Source: an uncultured Pseudomonadota bacterium
GTDB lineage: Bacteria > Desulfobacterota_B > Binatia > UBA9968
Assembly: GCA_946478635.1 (NCBI GenBank)
Contig: CAMLCX010000273.1
Coordinates: 1-6,686 of the forward strand
DNA: 6,686 nucleotides
Direction of reading: 5' to 3'
Position numbers and translations under genes: made by a program
The notes under the pieces: generated by a model
Databases searched by the model: none
The model's input: the letters and a program-made list of their open reading frames with translations, nothing else
Told to the model about the DNA's origin: nothing
Shown here: piece by piece, positions 1-5,807 of the stretch
How positions within the stretch are numbered: the first letter of the stretch is position 1
Layout of the letters: every line of letters starts with the position of its first letter

Positions 1-247
1 CATCGGCCACGATCACGGTCTGCATGAACTTCTTGGCCATGCCGACGTTGAAAAATGTGCGCGCCTGTTTCCTGCGGCCCATCTCGATGATGCCGCGCTT
101 TTCGTTGAAATTGACGTTGGCCAGACTGCGCACGGGGATGGAGAGCGCCGGGTCCTGGCTTCGCTGCGCGGCCGTAATGACGACATCGGCTACGCCGATA
201 AGTTTCTTTTCTACCGCACCATTATTTTTTTGCTTTTTTCGCGCCAT
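1..247 (-). CDS. top6A: DNA topoisomerase VI subunit A (Spo11-like), N-terminal part, cut by window edge
   Basis: Only the first 82 codons are present; the gene runs off position 1. Known role of the family: the A subunit carries the active-site tyrosine and Toprim domain that cleave both DNA strands in the A2B2 type IIB topoisomerase and is the parent of eukaryotic Spo11. Seen here: a basic start (MARKKQKNN), then the conserved N-terminal region with IPVRSLANVNFNEKRG (residues 38-52), an EMGRRK segment (55-60) and FFNVGMAKKFMQTV (65-78), which match the RS-x-N-x-x-(Y/F)-(D/N)-E and AK-x-FMQT pattern of the family. The catalytic tyrosine and Toprim motifs would lie beyond the window, so activity cannot be judged. 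The ATG at 245-247 overlaps the 3' end of subunit B by 26 bp in another frame and has an AAGGGAAG ribosome site just upstream, which supports this start and translational coupling. Identification is firm for so short a piece. Confidence 0.9.
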   Translation of the reverse strand, partial: MARKKQKNNGAVEKKLIGVADVVITAAQRSQDPALSIPVRSLANVNFNEKRGIIEMGRRKQARTFFNVGMAKKFMQTVIVAD

Positions 248-2282
248 GTTTCTTCCCTTTATCCAGGCTGCGTTTTTTCTCCGCGGCTCCGGCCTTGTCG
301 AAAGCCAAAGTCATTTGGTTGCCGCTCTCGGGCTTTGATGAGTTTTGCTTTTCCTTTTTGGCAGCGCGCGTTTTGGACTGTCTCGGTGCTCTTGCTCTGG
401 CGTGCGGCTTGGTGATCCCGACCGCTTCCTCTACTTCGAGGAATCCCTCCCGCGCTGGCAGCTCTTCGCTTCGTCCTTCGACAGCGGGCGCATCGCCTTC
501 GGTTCCGTCGGCCGTGACGATGATCGAATGCGGTAGACCCTCGGGCCCACCGCCGTCATAGCCGAGGATTTCGTCGGTTTTCTCGCCACCGGTGCGTTTC
601 ATGGCGATTTTCTGCAGCTGCTGTTTGAGTTTTTCCTTGGGCAGCTTTCCGCCCTTCAGGCGGTTGCAGGCTTCGACCACCTCTTCGATGTAGAGCTCGA
701 AAATGTTGCGCCGGCGAAATTCACCTTTGGCGCGCTCGCGGCGTCGCAAAAAAACGCCAAGCCGCCGTCCGCATTCTTGTAAAGCAAGCTTGATTTCTTT
801 TCGGATCTCGTCGTAATCGGCGATGGCCTCCTTGGATTCGCTCGTGAACGGCACCCAGACGGAAGCCATATGGACGAAAATCACCATAGGCCCTGCGGGA
901 AGCGCACCCCGCGATTGCGAAACGCCGTAGTTGCGCCAGCTGGTGTCGAGCACCGCTTTGAATGTCGCGCAGGCGGACTGCTGGTAGAGCAGCGGCACTC
1001 GGTTCGCGTAGCGAATGACGCTGGCCAGTTCATTGTCGTCGTCTTGCTGCTCGCCTTCGGCGAGCGGCACTGCCGGACGCTCCGCTTTGCCGTCTGCCTG
1101 CTCCGGTCCCTTGCCGAAGGCCAATCCGGCTTCGATGACAAATGGATTGCCGCGATACACAGCGGGCGGCCGGGTCACCGCGGTATAAAATTCCCCTTTG
1201 ATCTGTTTATAGAGACCATGAAGGATCGCCTTTTCGCCGATGGGCGAAATGCAATTGCTCGGCGGTGCCATGATCTTGGTCGCTTGAATTGCTTTGTAGA
1301 GCGCCTCGGCTGCGGCGCCATGAACATTGCGCGGGCGCAAGCTGGCTGAAAGCTTGGCCGTCTTGCAAATTTCCTGGGCCACGTTGCCAGACACCCGGCT
1401 GAAATCGCTCGACAGAAAGCCCGCGAGTGTTTGACTGCGCGAGTCGTGCAGCATTCTCAGCAAGATGCCGAACTCGATGCCGTAGGGATGGGGCTTGATC
1501 TCGCGCGGCTGCGGCGGCAGTTCCTGGATGGTGCGAGCGTATTCCTTCATCTCGCCATCCGGCGTGTGATAAACGAGTTTCACGTGCGGATTGGCAATCG
1601 CGACCTGCTCGAGATATTCGTCCACCGAAGCGCGGCCTTTTTGATAGCGGCCCTCAATTTCGAGGGTCACCTGGGTGCCGCGGTGATTTTCCCATTCGAT
1701 CTCTTTCTTTTCGAGAATGCGCGGCTCATTTTTCTTGGTGTCGATCTGGACTTCGAAATAATGCGCGGGCGCGCGTGCGCCGGTGCGAGAAATAATCTGC
1801 ACCGGTTTGCCGGTCGTGAGCTGCGCGTACATGCCGGCGGCGGAAATGCCGATGCCCTGCTGGCCGCGGCTCATGCGCAGGCGGTGGAATTTGGACCCGT
1901 AAAGAAGCTTGGCGAAAATTCGCGGAATCTGTTGGCGAACGATGCCGGGGCCGTAATCGATCACGGTCACGCGAAAACGATTCGCCTGGCTCGGCGCCGG
2001 AGTCGGGCCTCCATTCGCGGCGACTTCGAGTTTCACGATGACTTCCGGCAAAATGCCAGCTTCCTCGCAGGCGTCGAGCGCATTGTCGACGGCTTCCTTA
2101 ATGCAAGTGAGCAGCGCTTTGCGCGGATTGTCGAAGCCCAACAAATGCCGGTTCTTGGTGAAGAACTCGGAAACCGAGATTTCGCGCTGGCGAGCGCCCA
2201 TCTCGACGGCCGTCACGGCCTTCGGCTCACGAGCTTGCGGCTCGCTCGCTTCGTTGTCGGACTTGGGCATTGGTTTAGCCAT
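222..2282 (-). CDS. top6B: DNA topoisomerase VI subunit B (GHKL ATPase)
   Basis: 686 residues; the ATPase subunit of type IIB topoisomerase, which closes around DNA on ATP binding and drives strand passage with subunit A. Visible in order: N-box KEAVDNALDA (62-71; E63 likely general base, N67 Mg2+ ligand); G1 box DYGPGI (109-114); conserved LLYGSKFH (126-133); ATP-lid RGQQGIGIS (139-147) and QLTTGKP (154-160); an H2TH-like region around 272-305; transducer segments FVIEAG (381-386), RYANRVPLLYQQ (424-435) and VPFTSESKEAI (477-487), where K484 is the likely switch lysine. The family is usually about 530-620 residues; the excess is an acidic insert (about 391-418) and a Lys/Ala-rich, probably disordered tail (about 625-686) carrying QMTLAF. 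An in-frame TAG lies 9 nt before the ATG, so no earlier start exists; a GGAG sits 13 nt upstream, rather far, and M28, nearer the conserved core, is an alternative. Overlaps the start of subunit A. Confidence 0.95.
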   Translation of the reverse strand: MAKPMPKSDNEASEPQAREPKAVTAVEMGARQREISVSEFFTKNRHLLGFDNPRKALLTCIKEAVDNALDACEEAGILPEVIVKLEVAANGGPTPAPSQANRFRVTVIDYGPGIVRQQIPRIFAKLLYGSKFHRLRMSRGQQGIGISAAGMYAQLTTGKPVQIISRTGARAPAHYFEVQIDTKKNEPRILEKKEIEWENHRGTQVTLEIEGRYQKGRASVDEYLEQVAIANPHVKLVYHTPDGEMKEYARTIQELPPQPREIKPHPYGIEFGILLRMLHDSRSQTLAGFLSSDFSRVSGNVAQEICKTAKLSASLRPRNVHGAAAEALYKAIQATKIMAPPSNCISPIGEKAILHGLYKQIKGEFYTAVTRPPAVYRGNPFVIEAGLAFGKGPEQADGKAERPAVPLAEGEQQDDDNELASVIRYANRVPLLYQQSACATFKAVLDTSWRNYGVSQSRGALPAGPMVIFVHMASVWVPFTSESKEAIADYDEIRKEIKLALQECGRRLGVFLRRRERAKGEFRRRNIFELYIEEVVEACNRLKGGKLPKEKLKQQLQKIAMKRTGGEKTDEILGYDGGGPEGLPHSIIVTADGTEGDAPAVEGRSEELPAREGFLEVEEAVGITKPHARARAPRQSKTRAAKKEKQNSSKPESGNQMTLAFDKAGAAEKKRSLDKGKKHGAKKAKK
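252..259 (-). promoter_or_regulatory. Ribosome binding site for topoisomerase VI subunit A
   Basis: On the minus strand this reads AAGGGAAG, a purine-rich Shine-Dalgarno-like site, with the GGG about 7 nt before the ATG at 245-247. It lies inside the coding sequence of subunit B. It decides the start of subunit A and suggests the two subunits are made together from one message. Confidence 0.6.
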
Positions 2283-2295
2283 GTGTTTCTACGAT

Positions 2296-2299
2296 CTCC
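2296..2299 (-). promoter_or_regulatory. Possible ribosome binding site for topoisomerase VI subunit B
   Basis: The minus strand shows GGAG 13 nt before the ATG at 2280-2282. This spacing is longer than the usual 5-10 nt, so initiation may be weak or use a different signal. It is the only SD-like match near the start. Confidence 0.35.
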
Positions 2300-2324
2300 G
2301 TAAATCAGATTCTGCCGTTAGAGC

Positions 2325-2356
2325 TGGAGTATTGGAGCGATGGAGCAATGGAGTGA
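2325..2356. repeat. Four tandem 8-bp TGGAG-type repeats
   Basis: Four back-to-back octamers, each TGGAG plus three variable bases: TGGAGTAT, TGGAGCGA, TGGAGCAA, TGGAGTGA. The first five bases are invariant and the last three vary, so this is a degenerate microsatellite-like array, not a slipped perfect repeat. Read as + strand codons it gives a WS-x-GV-like peptide that is often annotated as spurious short proteins in related genomes; there is no supported gene on this strand. On the leader RNA of subunit B the same bases appear as repeated CUCCA units. Confidence 0.85.
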
Positions 2357-2484
2357 TGCGCCGCAGCCCACGCCATTCGTGTTGAATACGAAAATTACGT
2401 CACGCGCCGTTTTGTAAGTATCGCACCGGGCAAGGCAGTCGCAAAATCCAGCTTTCACCGTTCGAGGTGTTGATGATGCGCTTG

Positions 2485-2493
2485 ATTATACCA
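2485..2493 (-). promoter_or_regulatory. Extended -10 promoter for the topoisomerase VI operon
   Basis: The minus strand reads TGGTATAAT, a perfect consensus TGnTATAAT extended -10 for the main sigma factor. At 17-bp spacing the -35 position (about 2508-2513) reads GTACAA, a poor match to TTGACA, as is common with extended -10 promoters. Transcription would start near 2478, leaving a leader of about 195 nt before the subunit B start. It is in the right place, in an intergenic gap and on the right strand. No experimental support. Confidence 0.55.
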
Positions 2494-2517
2494 GAGACAA
2501 AAAACTTTTGTACTCTG
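2492..2517. repeat. Imperfect palindrome over the promoter -35 region
   Basis: On the + strand the arms are CAGAGACAAAA (2492-2502) and TTTTGTACTCTG (2506-2517), with a 3-nt centre (AAC) and one unpaired A at 2512, giving 11 paired bases. It abuts the TG of the extended -10 element and covers the -35 position, where a repressor or activator could bind. It lacks a GC-rich stem and trailing T run, so it is a poor terminator for the upstream block. The operator reading is inference. Confidence 0.5.
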
Positions 2518-2563
2518 AATGAGAGATTTTTTGCAGTCGAGTCGAGGAATTTTCTGCGCTGAA

Positions 2564-3685
2564 TCAGCGTTTCAAGGCTTCATCCACCAGCTTGTAGGCG
2601 TCGTTCAAGTCCCGGAACTCCGGGCGATATACCGACATGAATTTGTCGCCCGCGCGCGGGCGGTAGGATTCCACGCCGGCATCGACCGTCACATCATCGC
2701 GCAGGCTGAAGATCGGATCGATGCGCAGAAAATGCTTCTGATATTGAGTCTGGCCTTCGCGTGACAAGAGCCAGTTCACGAAGACTTTCGTTGCGTTGGG
2801 ATGGGGCGGCGGGCCCAGGATGCTGAGCGAACCCTGGGTGGCGCGCATGTAGGTACCTTCCTTGAAGGCGCGCGGTTCGAAGCGGCCGAGCGGCAGTCCT
2901 TGTCTCATCGCGGCCTGCACTTCGCTTGCTGAGGGAGCCAGCGCGATGGCAAATTTGCCGACGGCGAGCCAGTCGACAAGCTGGCGCGCCTCGCGCGACA
3001 GCACAATATCCATTTCGCCAAACAGCTGGCGCAAGAACCTGGGGCCGAGGTCGGGATGGTAGTACGAGAACTGCATCAACCCGCTGGGAAAGCCGGGCAG
3101 CTTTGGATCCATCGCCGCGATCTTGCCTTTCCACTTGGGCTTCACCAGATCCCAATATGAATTGAACTCCTTTGGATCGACCAGATGGGTGTTGAAAGCC
3201 ATGTCGGAGCGGACCACGCCTTCGAAGACCAGGATATATTTCTGCTCGGGATCGGCGTAGTGATGTTGTTTACGAAACCACTTCAACTGGTCCTTGACGT
3301 CGGGCAGGATCATGAAATTGGCAACCGGCTCGAGCGCTTTCCCCGGGTAAAGAACGTCCATGGGCGTTCCCGACGATCCGAGATAAACGTCCGTCACATA
3401 CTTCTCGGCTCTCCGCTCCGCCATGATCCGCGAGATCAAGTCGCCGCCCCGGCCGGCGATGGAAACGATCTTGATACCGGGATGGCGCCTGGAAAAATCG
3501 GCGAAGACCTGATCGAAGGGGCCGCGCGTATGGGAGATCGTGAGCTGGCCTTCCTTTTTGGCCGCCTCAAGCGCTCGGCTCCATTCCGATTCCCACGATG
3601 ACTTGGATTCCGCGCCATGAGCGGCGCTTACGCCGAGCCACAATAGAAGGCCGCACACTGCGGCTCTGTTGCCCCGCAATTGCAT
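2564..3685 (-). CDS. Periplasmic family-1 extracellular solute-binding protein (Fe3+/polyamine-type fold)
   Basis: 373 residues with an N-terminal signal peptide: basic start MQLRGNR, hydrophobic core about 8-22, likely signal peptidase I site after AHG (22-24). No lipobox cysteine at the cleavage point, so a soluble periplasmic protein. The rest looks like a type II periplasmic binding protein: WSRALEAAKKEGQLTI near residue 35-50, WDLVKPKWKGKIAAMDP (178-194), the hinge/lobe-2 style LVDWLAVGKFAIAL (236-249), and FVNWLLSREGQTQYQ (302-316), patterns typical of the SBP_bac family that includes Fe3+ and polyamine binders. I see no clear paired tyrosines of a ferric-binding site, so the ligand is unknown; in this family many such proteins bind organic acids or phosphonates. 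It lies 68 bp after the preceding binding-protein gene and is probably cotranscribed, but has no strong SD; the nearest purine run (GAGAG) is far upstream. Confidence 0.85.
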   Translation of the reverse strand: MQLRGNRAAVCGLLLWLGVSAAHGAESKSSWESEWSRALEAAKKEGQLTISHTRGPFDQVFADFSRRHPGIKIVSIAGRGGDLISRIMAERRAEKYVTDVYLGSSGTPMDVLYPGKALEPVANFMILPDVKDQLKWFRKQHHYADPEQKYILVFEGVVRSDMAFNTHLVDPKEFNSYWDLVKPKWKGKIAAMDPKLPGFPSGLMQFSYYHPDLGPRFLRQLFGEMDIVLSREARQLVDWLAVGKFAIALAPSASEVQAAMRQGLPLGRFEPRAFKEGTYMRATQGSLSILGPPPHPNATKVFVNWLLSREGQTQYQKHFLRIDPIFSLRDDVTVDAGVESYRPRAGDKFMSVYRPEFRDLNDAYKLVDEALKR

Positions 3686-3753
3686 GATTGTTTTTATTTA
3701 CTCTCGCGGCGTGGACATTGCGCCGTTCTCATCCATAGCAGAAGCAGCCCACG

Positions 3754-4761
3754 TTACTTCAGACGCCCTTCGTTTCTAAGTTCTTGCTGGGCTTGTTTCA
3801 AAACCCCCTCGTTGACCACGCGTTCTAAAGTAAATTTTTTGTCGACGATTCCGGCGCGGATGTCCTCATCGAGCATAATCTGAATGCCGTCCTGGGCAAC
3901 CGAGAGGTCGGCGGCGTACCCCGGGCTGAACAGATCGTAGGAGCGGTTGATCAACTCCGGCTCGCCCGGCAGTCCGCTGGCAATGCCGATCTGGATCGCT
4001 TCCCGCTTGTTGTGTTTCGCGACCTGCATTCCCAGGATCATCGCCTTGAGAAAGCGCTTGGCCGTCTCGGGATACTTTTGCAACATTTCGCCGCGTGTGA
4101 CCAGGATGCTTTGCGGTATGCGCAACTCTTTGTTGAGATTCGCGATCATGGGGAAACCTTTGTCGAGGAGCCGGATGGTATCCTCCGCGGTGAAAGGCGC
4201 GGCAGCAATGACGCCTCGCTCGAGCGCGACCGCGCGCAAGGCCGTGCCGCCGATGGCGCGGAGCGTGGCATCTCGGTCCGGATCGATGTTATGTCTCTTC
4301 AAAAATATTCTAATCGCGAAATCGGAGTAGGCGCCGGCGCCGGTGACGCCGATAATTTTGCCGCGCAATTCTTCGATGCTCCTCGCTTCTTTGCTGCCGA
4401 GCAGGGTGTAATTGGTGTAGTTCGATAGCGAGGCGAGAATTTGTAGATCGAGGCCGCGGGCGTTGCTGCGGATCGGCGCTTGAGCGCCGCCAATGCTGCC
4501 GAATTCCACATTGCCGGATATCAAAGCGGCAATCGCCGTCGGTCCACCGCGCACGAAGATCTGCTCGACGCTGAGACCCTGATCCCTGAAGAAGCCCTTG
4601 GCGATGGCGATTCGGTACGGTAATTGGTTATTCCAGGAAAGGCTCACGAAGACGATGCGCAGGTTTTTTTTCTCCTGGGAGTGTGCCGGCCGAGAGAAGA
4701 AAAATAAAAAGAATAGGACGGCTAGGATAGATATAAAGCGGAAAAGCCTGGGGTGGTTCAT
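3754..4761 (-). CDS. Periplasmic NMT1/THI5-like (SsuA/TauA-type) ABC transporter substrate-binding protein
   Basis: 335 residues. Signal peptide with a very Phe-rich core (about 9-23) and likely cleavage after AHS (26-28), leaving mature QEKKN; no lipobox. The mature protein shows the hallmarks of the NMT1/THI5/SsuA family: PYRIAIAKGFFRDQGLSVE (48-66), a GGPTAIAALISGNVEFG motif (72-88) that forms part of the ligand pocket in relatives, ELRGKIIGVTGAGAYSD (131-147), and a helical C-terminal lobe with YPETAKRFLKAM (230-241). Members bind sulfonates, taurine, nitrate, pyrimidine precursors or aromatic acids and feed an ABC permease; the ligand here cannot be read from sequence. It starts 6 nt after the stop of the propeller gene, so the two are surely translated from one message. 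It is a diverged paralogue of the truncated gene at 5808-6686. Confidence 0.9.
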   Translation of the reverse strand: MNHPRLFRFISILAVLFFLFFFSRPAHSQEKKNLRIVFVSLSWNNQLPYRIAIAKGFFRDQGLSVEQIFVRGGPTAIAALISGNVEFGSIGGAQAPIRSNARGLDLQILASLSNYTNYTLLGSKEARSIEELRGKIIGVTGAGAYSDFAIRIFLKRHNIDPDRDATLRAIGGTALRAVALERGVIAAAPFTAEDTIRLLDKGFPMIANLNKELRIPQSILVTRGEMLQKYPETAKRFLKAMILGMQVAKHNKREAIQIGIASGLPGEPELINRSYDLFSPGYAADLSVAQDGIQIMLDEDIRAGIVDKKFTLERVVNEGVLKQAQQELRNEGRLK

Positions 4762-4767
4762 TAAAGT

Positions 4768-5766
4768 TTACCGTTCTATTTTAACGATCGATGCGCCGAT
4801 GCCATCGAGGGAAGTTTTCCCATCGGCGGCGAGATTGTCGCGCCGCGCGGTGTCGAAGTTGCTGACATAGGCGCTTGCGCCGATGAACACGACAGAGGTC
4901 GGAAACTCGAGCGGGCCCTTGCTGTCGTTTTTCTGAATGTCGAATACCCTGCCCTCGGGCTGCACCAGCACCACGGCGTTACGTTCGTTGGCGGCGACCC
5001 AAAGATTGCCCTGCGGATCGAATGCCGGGCCGTCGGCCCCTTCGAGCAAGACACTTTGAGTCATCAGCGCGGGCTGTCCGGCTCTGCCATCGGCGCCCAT
5101 GGATAGCTTCCAAATTGCGCCGCGCGCCGTGTCCGTGATGTAAAGCGTTGTTCCTTGCTTGTCGAAGACGATGCCGTTGGCCGTGAGCGCCTGCTCGGAC
5201 TTGCCACCGGGTAGAACTCGCGTGTGAGGCGCGATCTGGGCAAAAATTTGCGCTTTTCCGCCTTCCGTTCCGGTGCGGTAGATCCGTCCGTTCCTGCCGC
5301 CGCTCACGTAAAGGTAGCCGTTTTTATCGAAGGCGATGCCATTGGCGCCTGCCGTTTCGGTGGCAAAGGTTTGTGCGATGCCCGGTTCATCAGAATCGAG
5401 ATTGCGCCCGCGGATGCGCAGGACCTCATTGAAGCCGCCGGCGGTGAGATACAGATCACCGGCGGCATTGAAGACGATGCCGGAGACGTTGGCGCGAACT
5501 TTCTTACCGCCGATTTCGCGCTCCTGGGCCCGTCCGACCACGACCAGTTTCGGATTCTTCGGATCGATTCGCCACACGTTGCCCGTAACTCTGTCGCAGG
5601 CGTAAAGCATGTCCTTGTGATCGACGGCGATGCTTTCGACGATAACCGTCTGATCGGCGCTTTTTGGGTCAAAATCGATGAGCACGGAAGCTTTGTACGC
5701 ATGAGCGTCCGCGGCTGCGAATAAAACGAGCACGACAAACGTGGATATCAGGCGTGCGTATATCAT
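4768..5766 (-). CDS. Secreted SMP-30/gluconolactonase/LRE-like beta-propeller protein
   Basis: 332 residues with a signal peptide (hydrophobic core about 6-19; likely cleavage after AHA, 21-23), hence periplasmic or secreted. The body is a run of propeller blades, each with a G/N-x-x-x-D-x-x-G-x-LY(V/I) core: SIAVDHKDMLYACD (45-58), GIVFNAAGDLYLTAGG (96-111), NGIAFDKNGYLYVSGG (142-157), NGIVFDKQGTTLYITDT (197-213), DGPAFDPQGNLWVAAN (245-260). SMP-30 enzymes hold a divalent metal with Glu, Asn and Asp at such places; E44, N142 or N197 and D245 are candidates, so lactone hydrolysis is possible but not shown. A non-enzymatic NHL-like scaffold or sensor is the alternative. The ATG has GAAAGG 8 nt upstream. 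It sits between two substrate-binding protein genes (41 bp after one, 6 bp before the next), which suggests work on the same or a related solute in the periplasm. Confidence 0.8.
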   Translation of the reverse strand: MIYARLISTFVVLVLFAAADAHAYKASVLIDFDPKSADQTVIVESIAVDHKDMLYACDRVTGNVWRIDPKNPKLVVVGRAQEREIGGKKVRANVSGIVFNAAGDLYLTAGGFNEVLRIRGRNLDSDEPGIAQTFATETAGANGIAFDKNGYLYVSGGRNGRIYRTGTEGGKAQIFAQIAPHTRVLPGGKSEQALTANGIVFDKQGTTLYITDTARGAIWKLSMGADGRAGQPALMTQSVLLEGADGPAFDPQGNLWVAANERNAVVLVQPEGRVFDIQKNDSKGPLEFPTSVVFIGASAYVSNFDTARRDNLAADGKTSLDGIGASIVKIER

Positions 5767-5774
5767 CAGAGCAA

Positions 5775-5780
5775 CCTTTC
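5775..5780 (-). promoter_or_regulatory. Ribosome binding site for the SMP-30-like gene
   Basis: The minus strand reads GAAAGG 8 nt before the ATG at 5764-5766, in the 41-bp gap after the preceding gene. It supports the chosen start, which also places the signal peptide correctly. Confidence 0.55.
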
Positions 5781-5807
5781 TGATTTTGGCCCGTTGGTGT
5801 CAGGCGA

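Larger units (their letters stand above)
2283..2563. other. Noncoding gap between the binding-protein block and the topoisomerase VI operon
   Basis: 281 bp with no convincing gene on either strand. It contains the octamer repeat (2325-2356), an extended -10 promoter for the topoisomerase operon (2485-2493) and an imperfect palindrome (2492-2517). I see no tRNA-like fold, no riboswitch that I recognise and no GC hairpin followed by a T run, so the end of the upstream block has no visible intrinsic terminator. If the promoter is right, about 195 nt of this gap is the 5' leader of the subunit B message. Confidence 0.7.

Noticed and set aside
1431..2303. Long + strand open frame opposite topoisomerase VI subunit B
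   Set aside because: It is the shadow of a strongly conserved GHKL gene in high-GC DNA, with no recognisable domain and no ribosome site that I can see.
2557..2569. Palindrome CGCTGAATCAGCG across the stop codon of the family-1 binding protein, as a terminator
   Set aside because: The stem is only about 5 bp and on the minus strand it is followed by CAGAAAATTCC, not a T run, so it does not look like an intrinsic terminator.
2519..2764. Short + strand open frame starting in the gap
   Set aside because: Most of it lies antisense to the family-1 binding protein and its sequence shows no domain; it is probably chance.
3686..3753. A 12-codon minus-strand reading frame (MDENGAMSTPRE) between the two binding-protein genes
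   Set aside because: It has no convincing ribosome site and is too short to support; the gap also holds only a weak 5-bp inverted repeat (CGGCG/CGCCG).
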